Shown: piece after piece, positions 26,789 through 35,348 of the stretch
Position numbering within the stretch: position 1 is the stretch's first letter
How the letters are laid out: each line of letters opens with the position of its first letter
Origin: Amycolatopsis pittospori
Lineage (GTDB): Bacteria > Actinomycetota > Actinomycetes > Mycobacteriales > Pseudonocardiaceae
DNA: 64,000 nucleotides
Direction of reading: 5' to 3'
NCBI RefSeq assembly: GCF_013870525.1
Contig: NZ_JACBXD010000003.1
Coordinates: 62,001-126,000, forward strand
Notes under the pieces: model-generated
Database searches by the model: none
The model's input: the letters and a program-made list of their open reading frames with translations, nothing else
What the model was told of the DNA's origin: nothing
Position numbers and translations under genes: made by a program

Positions 26789-27273
26789 TCAGTCGACGAG
26801 GCCCGCGTCGGCGAGCAGTCCGAGCATCCGCCGTCCGGCCGGCGGGCATACGTGGGCGTCGGCCGACGTGAGCCAGGCGGACTCCGCGATCTCCCGGCCG
26901 GGAGCGGGCTCGCCGCGATGCTCGGCGGTGTAACAGGTCATCCGGACACGGCGGCCGTCCGCGTAGCCGTCGGCCTGCTCGTTCAGCACCGCGAAGAAGC
27001 GGAAGCTCAGCGGCAGGTCATCCGGACACGGCGGCCGTCCGCGTAGCCGTCGGCCTGCTCGTTCAGCACCGCGAAGAAGCGGAAGCTCAGCGGGTCGAGT
27101 TCGACGCCGAGTTCCTCCCGGATCTCCCGGCACAACCCGGCGACGTCGCCCTCCCCCGGTTCGCGCTTGCCCCCCGGCAGGTAGAACTTGGCCTTCCCCT
27201 CGGTCCGCACCGACAGCAGGCGGCGGTCGCGGACATGGATCCAGGCCAGTGAATCGATCTCTGCTTCGGACAC
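26789..27273 (-). pseudogene. NUDIX hydrolase broken by an 80-bp tandem duplication
   Basis: From the GTG at 27273 the frame reads SEAEIDSLAWIHVRDRRLLS, then KFYLPGGKREPGEGDVAGLC and REIREELGVELDPLS: a complete Nudix box (G, E, REXXEE, G). After FAVLNEQADGYADGRRVRMT the sequence re-enters a second copy of 80 bp, which is not a multiple of three, so translation shifts. In the shifted frame the expected end (YTAEHRGEPAPGREIAESAW to LLADAGLVD, stop at 26789) is intact. Removing one copy restores a roughly 135-residue enzyme. Because the repeat is perfect, the event is recent, or the copy number is variable. Confidence 0.88.
26934..27093. repeat. Perfect tandem duplication, 2 x 80 bp
   Basis: Units 26934-27013 and 27014-27093 are identical and begin CAGGTCATCCGGACACGG and end GGAAGCTCAGCGG. 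They lie inside the NUDIX coding sequence and cause its frameshift. The unit shows no transposon-like ends; slipped-strand duplication is the simplest origin. Confidence 0.95.
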
Positions 27274-27300
27274 GACCCGATTCTGTCGTAGGCCCGGGGC

Positions 27301-27990
27301 ATGATGGCAACCGTGTATCGGGAGACGGCGGGACCCGGCGAGCTGAGCGGCGTCGTGCGCTGCCGGTGGGAATCCGCGGGCCAGGCGGCGAAGCGGATCG
27401 TGCCCGACGGCTGCGTCGACCTGGTCATGAGCGGCGGGGAGGTCTTCGTCGCCGGACCGGACACCGCTGTCTGGACCTGGGACACGTCCCCGGACGCCCA
27501 CGCGCTCGGCGTGCGGTTCGTTCCCGGCCGGGCCGGCGACGTGCTGGGCCTGGGCGCAGACGAACTCCGCGATCAGCGCGTCCCCCTGCGCGAACTCTGG
27601 GGCCGGGAGGGCGAGCTGCTGGCCGAACGCGTGCTCAGCGGCGCCGCTTCGCTCACCGACGTGGTCATCGAACGCCGGGCCGGGCAAGCCGACCGGGAGG
27701 TCCGGGAGCTGATCACCCGGCTCGACAACGGGGCTCCCCGCGTCTCCGTCGCACTGGAACCGTTCTCGACCGGGGAACGGCAGTTGCGACGACGGTTCAC
27801 TCTCGCGGTCGGGTACGGCCCGGCGACCTATCTGCGCGTCGCGCGGTTCCAGCGGGCGATCGGGCTGGCCGGGCGGACGCCGGATCTCGCCTCGCTGGCG
27901 TTCTCGGCGGGCTACGCCGATCAAGCCCATCTGAGCCGGGATTGCCGGGATTTCGCCGGCGTGAAGGCGAGTGAGTTCTTCCGGCGGTGA
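27301..27990 (+). CDS. AraC family regulator with DUF6597-like N-terminal domain
   Basis: A 229-residue regulator. The N-terminal half (YRETAGPGELSGVVRCRWES, RIVPDGCVDLVMSGGEVFVA, DAHALGVRFVPGRAGDVLGL) is the small cupin-like DUF6597 domain often fused to AraC HTHs. The C-terminal half gives the two HTHs (TGERQLRRRFTLAVGYGPAT, DLASLAFSAGYADQAHLSRD). It is divergent from the NUDIX gene with only about 27 bp between starts, so they share a promoter region, and its end abuts the convergent FGGY kinase gene. Ligand unknown. Confidence 0.85.
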   Translation: MMATVYRETAGPGELSGVVRCRWESAGQAAKRIVPDGCVDLVMSGGEVFVAGPDTAVWTWDTSPDAHALGVRFVPGRAGDVLGLGADELRDQRVPLRELWGREGELLAERVLSGAASLTDVVIERRAGQADREVRELITRLDNGAPRVSVALEPFSTGERQLRRRFTLAVGYGPATYLRVARFQRAIGLAGRTPDLASLAFSAGYADQAHLSRDCRDFAGVKASEFFRR

Positions 27991-29478
27991 TCAGTCCCCA
28001 CGACGCTGCTTCGACGCCAGGAAGTGCGCGATGTCCACTGTGGACCGGTACAGCCCGCGATAGTGCGGGTAGAACTCGTCGTAGACGTCGGCGTCCGCAC
28101 CCGGGCGGACGATCTCGGCGACCGGGTTCCACGCTGCGATATCCGGTTCCCGCCCCACCGCGAAGGACGCGAGAACCGCGTTGCCGAACGCCGCACCGAT
28201 CGTTTCCGCGGGGATCTCCTGTTCGATGCGCGCGACGTCGCTGACGATCCGCGTCCACACCCCGCCTTGCGTCCCCCCACCGACCGCGACGAATCGCCGT
28301 GCGCCGCCTCCTGCCTCGTGCATGGCTTCGAGGTTGTGCCGCACCCCGTACGCCGTCGCTTCCAGCGCGGCGCGGTACAACTCGGCGGAACCGTGGGACG
28401 TGGTGAGCCCGGCGATGACGCCCCGCGCGTCCGGATCCGGCACCGGTGTCCGCTCCCCGGCGAAATACGGCAGCATCAGCAATCCGCGGCTTCCCGCCGG
28501 GACGCGCCCCGCCTCGGCCGCCAGCGTGCCGAATTCGCCGCCGGCGAGATCCCGCAGCCAATCGGTGATCGCGCCGGAGGTGGCCATCCCGCCGGCGAGC
28601 GAATAGGTACCGGGGAACACGCCGCGAGTCGTCCACAACCCCGGGCCGGGCCGTGGATCCGAGAGCACCTGGACGAGGAACATCGTGGTGCCGTACATGA
28701 GCATCGTGTCGCCGGGTTCCGTGACACCGGCGCCGGTCGCCTCGGCCCAGGCGTCCACCGTGCCCGCCGTCACCGGGATTCCTTGCGGCAGGCCGGTTTC
28801 CGCGGCGGCCTCGGCGGTGATCGAGCCGGCCACTTCGGTGGGCCAGGCCAACCGCGGCGGTTCGACGCCGGGAGCGATGGCGGCCACCCGGTCCGGCGCC
28901 CACCGGGCCTCGCGCAGGTCGTACATCGGATCGCACTGACTGGCCGAATGATGATCGAGGACGTATTCGCCGGTCAGTCGGAGTACGAGGAACGAACTCG
29001 CCATCAGGAAGAGCCGCGCCTGTTCGAAAACCTCGGGTTCGTTCTTGGCCAGCCAGCGCCACTTCGGGCCGACGGCCTGAGAGCTCAATGCGCTCCCGCC
29101 GCGTTCCACAATGGATTCTTCACCGAATTCCCGGGTCATTTCCCGGATTTCGTCGTGAGCGCGGGTGTCGACGCCGTAAAGGATCGCCGGGCGCAGTGGT
29201 TTCCCGGAAGCGTCGGCGGGCAGGAGCACCGGGCCGATCCCGCTGACCGACACTCCGATGATGGGATGATCCCCGGCCGTCGCGAGTTCTCGGGACAACG
29301 CAAGGAAATCCTGCCACCACACGGTTTCGGCGTCGTGTTCGAACCAGCCGGGGCGAGGCTGGGCGGTGGTGTGCGGCCGGGACGCTCGGGCCACCACGGT
29401 GCCCCGCGAATCGACGAGGACACCTTTGGAACTCGAAGTACCGATGTCGATACCGAGCACCAGGCCCGGGTCGCTCAC
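27991..29478 (-). CDS. FGGY family carbohydrate kinase
   Basis: A 495-residue sugar kinase. The N-terminal ATPase-fold phosphate loop is LGIDIGTSSSKGVLVD. Sugar-contact motifs are VSVSGIGPVLLP and the conserved [16 protein letters not shown], and the nucleotide site is FVAVGGGTQGGVWTRIVSD with MLPYFAGERTPVPD upstream of it. It resembles xylulokinases but not closely enough in the substrate loop for me to name the sugar. It is divergent from a LacI-type regulator with a palindrome between them, so the regulator very probably controls it. No transporter or isomerase is adjacent. Confidence 0.88.
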   Translation of the reverse strand: MSDPGLVLGIDIGTSSSKGVLVDSRGTVVARASRPHTTAQPRPGWFEHDAETVWWQDFLALSRELATAGDHPIIGVSVSGIGPVLLPADASGKPLRPAILYGVDTRAHDEIREMTREFGEESIVERGGSALSSQAVGPKWRWLAKNEPEVFEQARLFLMASSFLVLRLTGEYVLDHHSASQCDPMYDLREARWAPDRVAAIAPGVEPPRLAWPTEVAGSITAEAAAETGLPQGIPVTAGTVDAWAEATGAGVTEPGDTMLMYGTTMFLVQVLSDPRPGPGLWTTRGVFPGTYSLAGGMATSGAITDWLRDLAGGEFGTLAAEAGRVPAGSRGLLMLPYFAGERTPVPDPDARGVIAGLTTSHGSAELYRAALEATAYGVRHNLEAMHEAGGGARRFVAVGGGTQGGVWTRIVSDVARIEQEIPAETIGAAFGNAVLASFAVGREPDIAAWNPVAEIVRPGADADVYDEFYPHYRGLYRSTVDIAHFLASKQRRGD

Positions 29479-29558
29479 AGCCCCTCCGAACTCCGGACCG
29501 CGAGTAGCGCGATCAGCGGATGGTAACGATTGTCGGCGACGCTATTCTTCCCGTGCGA

Positions 29559-29574
29559 AGGTGTCAATACACCT
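29559..29574. promoter_or_regulatory. Candidate LacI-type operator
   Basis: AGGTGT-caat-ACACCT: perfect 6-bp arms in the divergent promoter region between the FGGY kinase and the lacI-type gene, 18 bp before the regulator's start codon. Position and symmetry suit autoregulation plus control of the kinase. Confidence 0.5.
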
Positions 29575-29592
29575 GCAGAAGGGGAGGTCACG

Positions 29593-30573
29593 GTGGCCAC
29601 CATCAACGACGTGGCGGCGAAGGCCGGGGTTTCGACGGCGACCGTGTCGAGAACGCTCAACGGGAAGTCCACTGTGGACCCGGCTCTCGCGGCGCGGGTG
29701 CAGGCCGCCGCCGCGGAATTGGGATACCACCCGAACGGGCTGGCGCGGAATCTGCGGCGTCAGGAGACGGCGGTGCTCGCGCTCATCATCTCCGACGTGG
29801 AGAACCCGTTCTTCACCGCGATCGCGCGCGGCGTCGAGGACATCGCGGTGACGGCGGGCTATTCGGTGGTGCTGTGCAACGCCGACGACAACGAGGAGAA
29901 GGAGCGTCGCTACATCGACGTCGCCCTGCAGGAGCGGGTCGCCGGCGTCGTGCTCTCGCCCACCGGACGCGCCACCAACGTGGACAGGCTGACGCAGCGC
30001 GGCACTCCGGTGGTGGCCGTGGACCGGCCGTTGCAGGAGCATGCCGGAGACCAGGTCCTGGTCGACACCAGGCTCGCCGCCCGCGACGCGACGCGGCATC
30101 TGCTCGACGGCGGCTACCGGCGGGTCGCCTGCGTGAGCGGACCGCCGGGGGTACGGACCGCCGAGGACCGGCTGGCCGGGTACACCGACGCCGTCGGCGC
30201 GGAGAACGCGCTCACGCGGCGCGCGGAATTCCGTGCCGAGGGTGGACGGCTGGCCGCGCTCAGCCTGTTGGACGAGCCGGAGCCGCCGGACGCCCTCCTG
30301 GTCGGCAACAGCACGATGGCGATCGGCGTCCTGGAGGCGCTGGCCTCACGCGGTCTGCGTTCGGGCCGGGACGTGGGGATCGTGTCGTTCGACGACGCGC
30401 CGTGGACGACCCTGATCGATCCGCCGCTGACGGTGGTCGCCCAGCCCGCTAACGAGGTGGGCCGGGTCGCCGCCGAACTGCTGCTCGCCCGGATCGGGGA
30501 CAGCACCCGGCAGGCCACGACGACCACACTGCAGGCGAAGTTGATCGTGCGCCGGAGTTCACGGCGAGACTGA
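29593..30573 (+). CDS. LacI family transcriptional regulator
   Basis: A 326-residue repressor. The HTH and hinge are canonical (TINDVAAKAGVSTATVSRTL, then NGKSTVDPALAARVQAAAAE LGYHPN), followed by the periplasmic-binding-protein-like effector domain (ALIISDVENPFFTAIARGVE, GVVLSPTGRATNVDRL, DVGIVSFDDAPWTTLIDPPL). The GTG at 29593 follows GGGGAGG; the open frame upstream is promoter sequence. It is divergent from the FGGY kinase, whose sugar or sugar phosphate is the expected inducer. Confidence 0.93.
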   Translation: MATINDVAAKAGVSTATVSRTLNGKSTVDPALAARVQAAAAELGYHPNGLARNLRRQETAVLALIISDVENPFFTAIARGVEDIAVTAGYSVVLCNADDNEEKERRYIDVALQERVAGVVLSPTGRATNVDRLTQRGTPVVAVDRPLQEHAGDQVLVDTRLAARDATRHLLDGGYRRVACVSGPPGVRTAEDRLAGYTDAVGAENALTRRAEFRAEGGRLAALSLLDEPEPPDALLVGNSTMAIGVLEALASRGLRSGRDVGIVSFDDAPWTTLIDPPLTVVAQPANEVGRVAAELLLARIGDSTRQATTTTLQAKLIVRRSSRRD

Positions 30574-30618
30574 CACCGCCCGGAGAGCCGAGGCCGACGG
30601 ATCAAGGTGCACGACGTG

Positions 30619-30650
30619 CCTGGGCGACCGGTTCGCACCGGCCGCCCAGG
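30619..30650 (+). terminator. Terminator after the lacI-type gene
   Basis: CCTGGGCGaCCGG / CCGGcCGCCCAGG stem with one mismatch and a 6-nt loop, 45 bp after the stop. The following 30651-30923 holds promoter-like AT-richer sequence but no gene that I can support. Confidence 0.75.
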
Positions 30651-30923
30651 AACGCCCCACCCCCTTGTTCCCCCAAGCCGGTCCCACACCAGCCGGGTTC
30701 TCCGAAGCGGTGGGAAAGAAATCGATTACCTTTCGGAAGGTAAGTTCCCCTTCACGGCATGTCAAGCCGAGTACCCCTGGACAACCTCGCCCGATACGGG
30801 CAAACTGTCCCGACGTTGCCTACTGCGCGTGTTTGATTCCGTGCACTCTGTGTCCATCTCTGGTGAATTCCCCCACGAAATCGAGATGAGACCGCACGAA
30901 CCCGCACAGACGAGTTACTCTAG

Positions 30924-30941
30924 GCGCTATGTCCATAGCGC
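30924..30941. promoter_or_regulatory. Palindrome over the start codon of the RES-partner gene
   Basis: GCGCTATG-tc-CATAGCGC, perfect 8-bp arms; the ATG of the next gene is inside the left arm. A TACTCT -10-like hexamer lies at 30916-30921, so the palindrome covers the expected transcription start of a leaderless mRNA and is a good autorepression site. Confidence 0.6.
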
Positions 30942-31510
30942 TCGAGAACGTACTCGCCAAGGCGGGCCTGAAGGTCGACGCCAACGAGTTCCTGAACCTC
31001 GTGGAGGACGCGGCGCGGAGGCTCTCCCCGCCGAACCCCGATCCGTCGCACTATTTCTCGGCCGATCAGCGGGCGGCGCTCACCGACGTCGGCCTGGACA
31101 TCTCCCCCCGTACCGAGGACGAACCGGACTTCCGTGCCCGCACGGTCGCCGCGCACGCCGTACTCGCCGATTCCGCGCTGAGTGTGCTGGAAGCGGCGAA
31201 GGCGCTGGGCGTCGACGACAGCCGCATCCGGCACCGCCTCAAGGAAGGCAGGCTCACCGGCTGGAAGGACCAGGGCTGGCGGCTGCCGTCCTGGCAGTTC
31301 ACCGGCTCCGGGGTGCTGCCCGGCCTGGAGATCGTGCTGCGCGCCGTGCCCGACGACCAGCCCGCGCTGGTCGTGGCCGCGTTCATGAGCACGCCCCAGT
31401 CGGATCTGGTGATCAACGACCACCCCGCGACCCCGCGCCAATGGCTGCTTTCCGGCGGCGACCCCGACCATGTCGCCAAGCTGGTGGCCACGCTCGGTTC
31501 CCCGTTCTAA
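30929..31510 (+). CDS. Antitoxin-like DNA-binding partner of the RES protein
   Basis: A 193-residue protein. The central part carries an HTH/excisionase-like segment (ALSVLEAAKALGVDDSRIRH, RLKEGRLTGWKDQGWRLPSW). The C-terminal part (ALVVAAFMSTPQSDLVINDH, TPRQWLLSGGDPDHVAKLVA) matches the region that, in RES toxin-antitoxin modules, inserts into the toxin active site. The N-terminal 100 residues (KVDANEFLNLVEDAARRLSP) are helical and of unknown role. The gene is followed 98 bp later by the RES-domain gene. A palindrome over its start codon suggests autoregulation. It is longer than the roughly 130-residue Xre-type antitoxins. Confidence 0.8.
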   Translation: MSIALENVLAKAGLKVDANEFLNLVEDAARRLSPPNPDPSHYFSADQRAALTDVGLDISPRTEDEPDFRARTVAAHAVLADSALSVLEAAKALGVDDSRIRHRLKEGRLTGWKDQGWRLPSWQFTGSGVLPGLEIVLRAVPDDQPALVVAAFMSTPQSDLVINDHPATPRQWLLSGGDPDHVAKLVATLGSPF

Positions 31511-31608
31511 GGTGTTCTGCCCGACGACGGAAAATTTCAGTCGGGGGTAGGCCGTAGGCTGGCCCCACCGAGCAAGATCACCCGACAAGGACGGACGACT
31601 CCCGAGGT

Positions 31609-32265
31609 ATGGCCCGGCTCCCCCTGCCGCCCGCACGCTCTGTCCTGGTCAAGGAGCTGCACCGCACCAACGACGTGGTGACGGTGCACCCCGGCACCAG
31701 GCTGGTCAGGATCTTCACCGCGCACGGCAACCACCCCCAGCAGTGGAACACGTTCCGCTACAGCGGCCCGCTCCCGCACGGCCGCTTCGACCCGCAGACC
31801 CCAGGTCGTGGCGGGCGCCCGGTGACCGACCCCGGGAACGGCGTCCTGTACTTCGGGCTCACCGTGCGCACCAGCATCGCGGAGGTCTTCCAGACCACGT
31901 CGACGGTCGACCGCAAATCCCGCGGCCCGCGCCTGGTCGTCGTGCGGCCCACCCGCACGCTGCGGCTGCTCGACCTCGCCGGCCTCTGGCCGACCCGGGT
32001 CGGCGCCTCGCAGGAGATCTCCAGCGGCCCGAAGAAGATCACCCAATCCTGGGCGCGCGCCATCCGCGCGGCCTTCGGCGACCTCGACGGCGTCTGGTAC
32101 CGGTCGTCGATGGACTCCGGCGGCCCCGCGCTCGCCCTATGGGACCCGCCCGCCGGGAACGCGCTGCCGGTCGCGCCGGACGTGCTGCTCCCGCTGGACC
32201 ATCCCGGGCTGGACGTCCCGCTGGGCCGGGTGTGCGAAGAGCTGAACTACACGCTTCTGAGCTAG
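31609..32265 (+). CDS. RES family NAD+ phosphorylase (toxin-like)
   Basis: A 218-residue RES-domain protein. RES toxins such as MbcT degrade NAD+ by phosphorolysis. Family landmarks are the arginine in GTRLVRIFTAHGNHPQQWNT, the FRYSGPLPHGRFDP segment, GVLYFGLTVRTSIAEVFQTT (tyrosine and glutamate of the active site) and the later GVWYRSSMDSGGPALALWDP carrying the serine. GAGG precedes the ATG. The upstream gene is its likely antitoxin. The wide 98-bp spacing with a TAGGCT hexamer suggests it may also have its own promoter. Actinobacterial chromosomes often carry such conserved RES pairs, so a regulated metabolic role is possible. Confidence 0.85.
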   Translation: MARLPLPPARSVLVKELHRTNDVVTVHPGTRLVRIFTAHGNHPQQWNTFRYSGPLPHGRFDPQTPGRGGRPVTDPGNGVLYFGLTVRTSIAEVFQTTSTVDRKSRGPRLVVVRPTRTLRLLDLAGLWPTRVGASQEISSGPKKITQSWARAIRAAFGDLDGVWYRSSMDSGGPALALWDPPAGNALPVAPDVLLPLDHPGLDVPLGRVCEELNYTLLS

Positions 32266-32273
32266 GCCCCCAG

Positions 32274-32328
32274 TGCTATGAACGGCCCGTTACTTGCAAA
32301 TTTTGCAAGTAACGGGCCGTTCATAGCA
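32274..32328. repeat. 55-nt perfect palindrome between convergent genes
   Basis: Two perfect 27-bp arms around a single T. The left arm runs TGCTATGAACGGCCCG then TTACTTGCAAA. It sits 9 bp after the RES stop and 17 bp from the S9 peptidase stop, so it can terminate transcription from both sides. It belongs with the structures at 42504 and 50023. Confidence 0.9.
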
Positions 32329-32344
32329 TCCGGTGACCCGGAGA

Positions 32345-34306
32345 TCAGAGGTGCCGGCCCCACCACTCGAGCACGGCGTCGAACCGCTGTACCCGGTGCC
32401 GCGGTTTCCCGGAGCGCGTGAGTTCGTGCCCCTCGCCCGGGAACAGCAGGAACTCGGCGGGGGTCCCGTTCTGCCGGAGCGCGACGTACATCCGCTGCGC
32501 CTGCTCCAGCGGGCACCGCCAGTCCTGCTCGGAATGCGCGACCATGAACGGGATGTCGATCTTCTCCGCGTAGGTCAGTGGGCTGCGCTCGCGCTGCACT
32601 TCGACGTCCTCGCCGATGTAGCCCTTGGCGAAGAACCAGCCGATGTCCGAGCTGCCGGTGAACGAGTCGTGCGCGTTGACCGCGCGCTCGCTCCACGCGG
32701 CGCGGAACCGGCCGCCGTGGTGCGCGGAGAGCCAGCTGGTCATGAAGCCGCCGTACGAACCGCCCATGACGCCGACACGATCACTGTGCAAATTGGACAG
32801 CTTCAGCGCTTCGTCCAGCAGGGTCAGCAGATCCGTCGCGTCGACGGTACCGAAGCCGCCGATGATGCTGCGGCCGTGGCTTTCGCCGTAGCCCGCGGAA
32901 CCGCGCGGGTTCGCCAGGACGACGGCGTATCCGGCGGCGGCGAGCACCTGCGCCTCGTCGAAGACCTTCCATTCGTACGGCGCGAACGGTCCACCGTGGA
33001 TCATCAGGACCACGGGATGCGGCCCCTCGCCCTCGGGCCGGACGATCCAGCCGTGCACCGGGTAGCCGTCGGACGCGGTCGCGTCCAGCTCCTCCAGCGG
33101 CAGGATCCCCGTGTCTCGCAACGCCTTCGAGTAATCCGTGAGTACACGGGGCTCTTCGCCGGACAGCAGCACGACGTCGCCGGAGCTCTCCGGCGTGCCG
33201 ATCACGGCGGCGATCCGTTCGCCGTCGACGGCGAACGACTTCACCGCGGCGAACTCACCCGCGAGATAGCGCAAGGACTTCAGCTCGGCCAGGTCCGCGT
33301 CGAGCGGGACGGCGCGCAACTCGGCGGCACCCCGGGTGCGGACCACGACGAGCGCTTCGTCGCCGAGGACGACCGGGACACCGGCGGCGAGGTCGCAGTC
33401 CACCGTTTCGACGTCGGTCAGCCGCCGCGCGGACGAGGGTTCGTCGCCCGACGGCCACGGCGCGTGCCACAGGCCGGTATTGCGGGCGACCTCTTCCCAA
33501 CCGGGGAATTCGGTGCCGTAGAAGAGGATCGAGCCGTCCGGAGTGGACACCGGCTTGGCCGCGGAGCCAGGGCTACGGACCACCAGACGGGGCTCGCCGC
33601 CCTCGGCCGGCACGGCGTAGACGTCCGAACGGACGGTGTCCTCGACGGCCCAGTCCCGCGGCGCGACGATCAGGACGGACTCGCCGTCGACAGTCCACGA
33701 AGGATGCTCGACGTCGGCCCGGTCGTCGGTCAGCGGGGCGGCTTCGACCGGTTCGGCCTCGGAAAGCGCGGAGACGGCGTCCAAGACGAACAGCCGCTGC
33801 GGGCGGTCGTTGAGGAAGCCGACGTCGTCGACCCGGTAGAAGAGATTGGTGATGTGACGCGGCGCTTCCTCGCCCGGCTCCAGGATCTCGCCGTCCGCGT
33901 TCTCCGTGCCGTACCGGCCCGGCTCGGGCACGCGCGCGACGAAGGCGATCCGGCGGGAATCGGGTGCCCAGACCGGGGCGCCCGCGCCGAGGGGCAGGTC
34001 GGTGATCCGCTTCGCGTCACCCCCGGCCGCGGCGATCACATGCACCTGCGGTTTGGCTTCACGACCGGTGCCCTCCCCCGCGCGCAGGAAGGCGACCCAC
34101 CGGCCGTCCGGGGAGATGGCGGGGGCGGTGTCCTGGCTCCCGTGGGTCCAGGGTCCTTCCCCGCCGCCGCCCAGGTCGACCCGGCGCAGGCCACCGCGGT
34201 AGCTGTTCGTCTTCAGATCGGGCGCGCTCACGGCGGTGAGCAGCAGGTCTCCACGCAGCGCCGGGGCGCCGGGGACCGTCAGGGCTTCGATGTCAACGGG
34301 ACGCAC
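32345..34306 (-). CDS. S9 family prolyl-oligopeptidase-type serine peptidase
   Basis: A 653-residue cytoplasmic peptidase. An N-terminal beta-propeller (about 1-390) with repeats such as GDAKRITDLPLGAGAPVWAP DSRRIAFVA precedes an alpha/beta-hydrolase domain (about 400-653). The catalytic serine is in VGVMGGSYGGFMTSWL, the aspartate in AHSEQDWRCPLEQA and the histidine in FPGEGHELTRSGKPRHR. ENPRG-like ANPRGSAGYGESHG forms the oxyanion region. There is no signal peptide. Acylaminoacyl-peptidase or dipeptidyl-peptidase-like activity is likely. Confidence 0.93.
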   Translation of the reverse strand: MRPVDIEALTVPGAPALRGDLLLTAVSAPDLKTNSYRGGLRRVDLGGGGEGPWTHGSQDTAPAISPDGRWVAFLRAGEGTGREAKPQVHVIAAAGGDAKRITDLPLGAGAPVWAPDSRRIAFVARVPEPGRYGTENADGEILEPGEEAPRHITNLFYRVDDVGFLNDRPQRLFVLDAVSALSEAEPVEAAPLTDDRADVEHPSWTVDGESVLIVAPRDWAVEDTVRSDVYAVPAEGGEPRLVVRSPGSAAKPVSTPDGSILFYGTEFPGWEEVARNTGLWHAPWPSGDEPSSARRLTDVETVDCDLAAGVPVVLGDEALVVVRTRGAAELRAVPLDADLAELKSLRYLAGEFAAVKSFAVDGERIAAVIGTPESSGDVVLLSGEEPRVLTDYSKALRDTGILPLEELDATASDGYPVHGWIVRPEGEGPHPVVLMIHGGPFAPYEWKVFDEAQVLAAAGYAVVLANPRGSAGYGESHGRSIIGGFGTVDATDLLTLLDEALKLSNLHSDRVGVMGGSYGGFMTSWLSAHHGGRFRAAWSERAVNAHDSFTGSSDIGWFFAKGYIGEDVEVQRERSPLTYAEKIDIPFMVAHSEQDWRCPLEQAQRMYVALRQNGTPAEFLLFPGEGHELTRSGKPRHRVQRFDAVLEWWGRHL

Positions 34307-34336
34307 GGCCCCGACGGTACCCGATCCTTAGCAGTT

Positions 34337-35311
34337 CTAACTACCTACCGAAGATTCCTGCTCAGCGGCTTCCAGCTTCTTCGCTTTCGCGAGGCTGGCC
34401 AGCGTCGTGACCGTCAGGACCACCACGATGACGCCGAGCGAGACCCAGTTGTTGATGTCCAGCCAGTCCGGCACCACGTGGTACTCGTGCAGCGCGTGCA
34501 GGAACAGCTTCGCGCCGATGAAGGCGAGGATCACGGCGAGGCCGTAGGACAGGTACACCAGCTTGGTGACCAGGCCACCGAGCAGGAAGTACAGCTGACG
34601 CAGGCCCATCAGCGCGAACGCGTTGGCGGTGAAGACCAGGAAGGCCTCCTGGGTGATGCCGAAGATCGCCGGGATCGAGTCGACGGCGAACAGCAGGTCC
34701 GCGCTGCCGATGGCGACGATCACCAGGAACATCGGCGTGATCCAGCGCTTGCCGTCCTTCTTCACGAACGACTTGTGGCCGTGCCACTCGTTGGTGACCG
34801 GGAAGAGTTTGCGCACCCAGCGGGTGAGCGCGTTCTCCTCGTACTCCTCGTCCTCGTCCTTGTTGCGGACCATGCTGACCGCGGTCCAGATCAAGACGGC
34901 GCCGAAGAGGAAGAAGACCCAGACGAACTGCGCGATCAGCGCGGCGCCCACGGCGATGAACACACTGCGCATGGCGAGCGCGAGCAGGATGCCGATCAGC
35001 AGGACGCGGTGCTGGTGTATCGCCGGCACCTTGAACGACGTCATGATGATCATGAAGATGAACAGGTTGTCGACGCTCAGCGAGTACTCGGTGATGTACC
35101 CGGTGAAGAACTCGACGCCCGGGTCGTGTCCCCCGAAGATCCAGACGCCGATACCGAAGGCCACGGCGACGGCGACGTAGAAGATGACCCACCGGGCGGC
35201 TTCACCGGTGGTGACCTCATGCGGCTTGCGATCGACGATGACGAGGTCGAGAGCGATCAGCGCGAGCAGACCGCCGACCGTGGCGATCCATAGCCACAGG
35301 GGAACAGACAT
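34337..35311 (-). CDS. TerC family membrane protein (Mn2+ homeostasis)
   Basis: A 324-residue protein with about nine transmembrane helices. Family motifs include FFTGYITEYSLSVDNLFIFM with its acidic and serine residues, and FAVDSIPAIFGITQEAFLVF. A cytoplasmic acidic loop (RNKDEDEEYEEN) separates the two halves. TerC/Alx proteins are linked to manganese export and metallation of exported proteins. I chose the ATG at 35311 because GGAGGG precedes it; the open frame upstream runs through the leader. A manganese-riboswitch-like leader upstream supports regulation by Mn2+. Confidence 0.93.
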   Translation of the reverse strand: MSVPLWLWIATVGGLLALIALDLVIVDRKPHEVTTGEAARWVIFYVAVAVAFGIGVWIFGGHDPGVEFFTGYITEYSLSVDNLFIFMIIMTSFKVPAIHQHRVLLIGILLALAMRSVFIAVGAALIAQFVWVFFLFGAVLIWTAVSMVRNKDEDEEYEENALTRWVRKLFPVTNEWHGHKSFVKKDGKRWITPMFLVIVAIGSADLLFAVDSIPAIFGITQEAFLVFTANAFALMGLRQLYFLLGGLVTKLVYLSYGLAVILAFIGAKLFLHALHEYHVVPDWLDINNWVSLGVIVVVLTVTTLASLAKAKKLEAAEQESSVGS

Positions 35312-35348
35312 GTAACCAACCCTCCGGATAGTGCACAGCAGCAACTAA

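Noticed and set aside
26934..27093. Insertion element footprint in the NUDIX gene
   Set aside because: The duplicated unit has no inverted ends or coding content and abuts its copy directly, so simple tandem duplication is sufficient.
32333..35293. 986-codon plus-strand open frame opposite the S9 peptidase and terC
   Set aside because: No family features and no ribosome site; the minus strand holds two complete known genes and a riboswitch.
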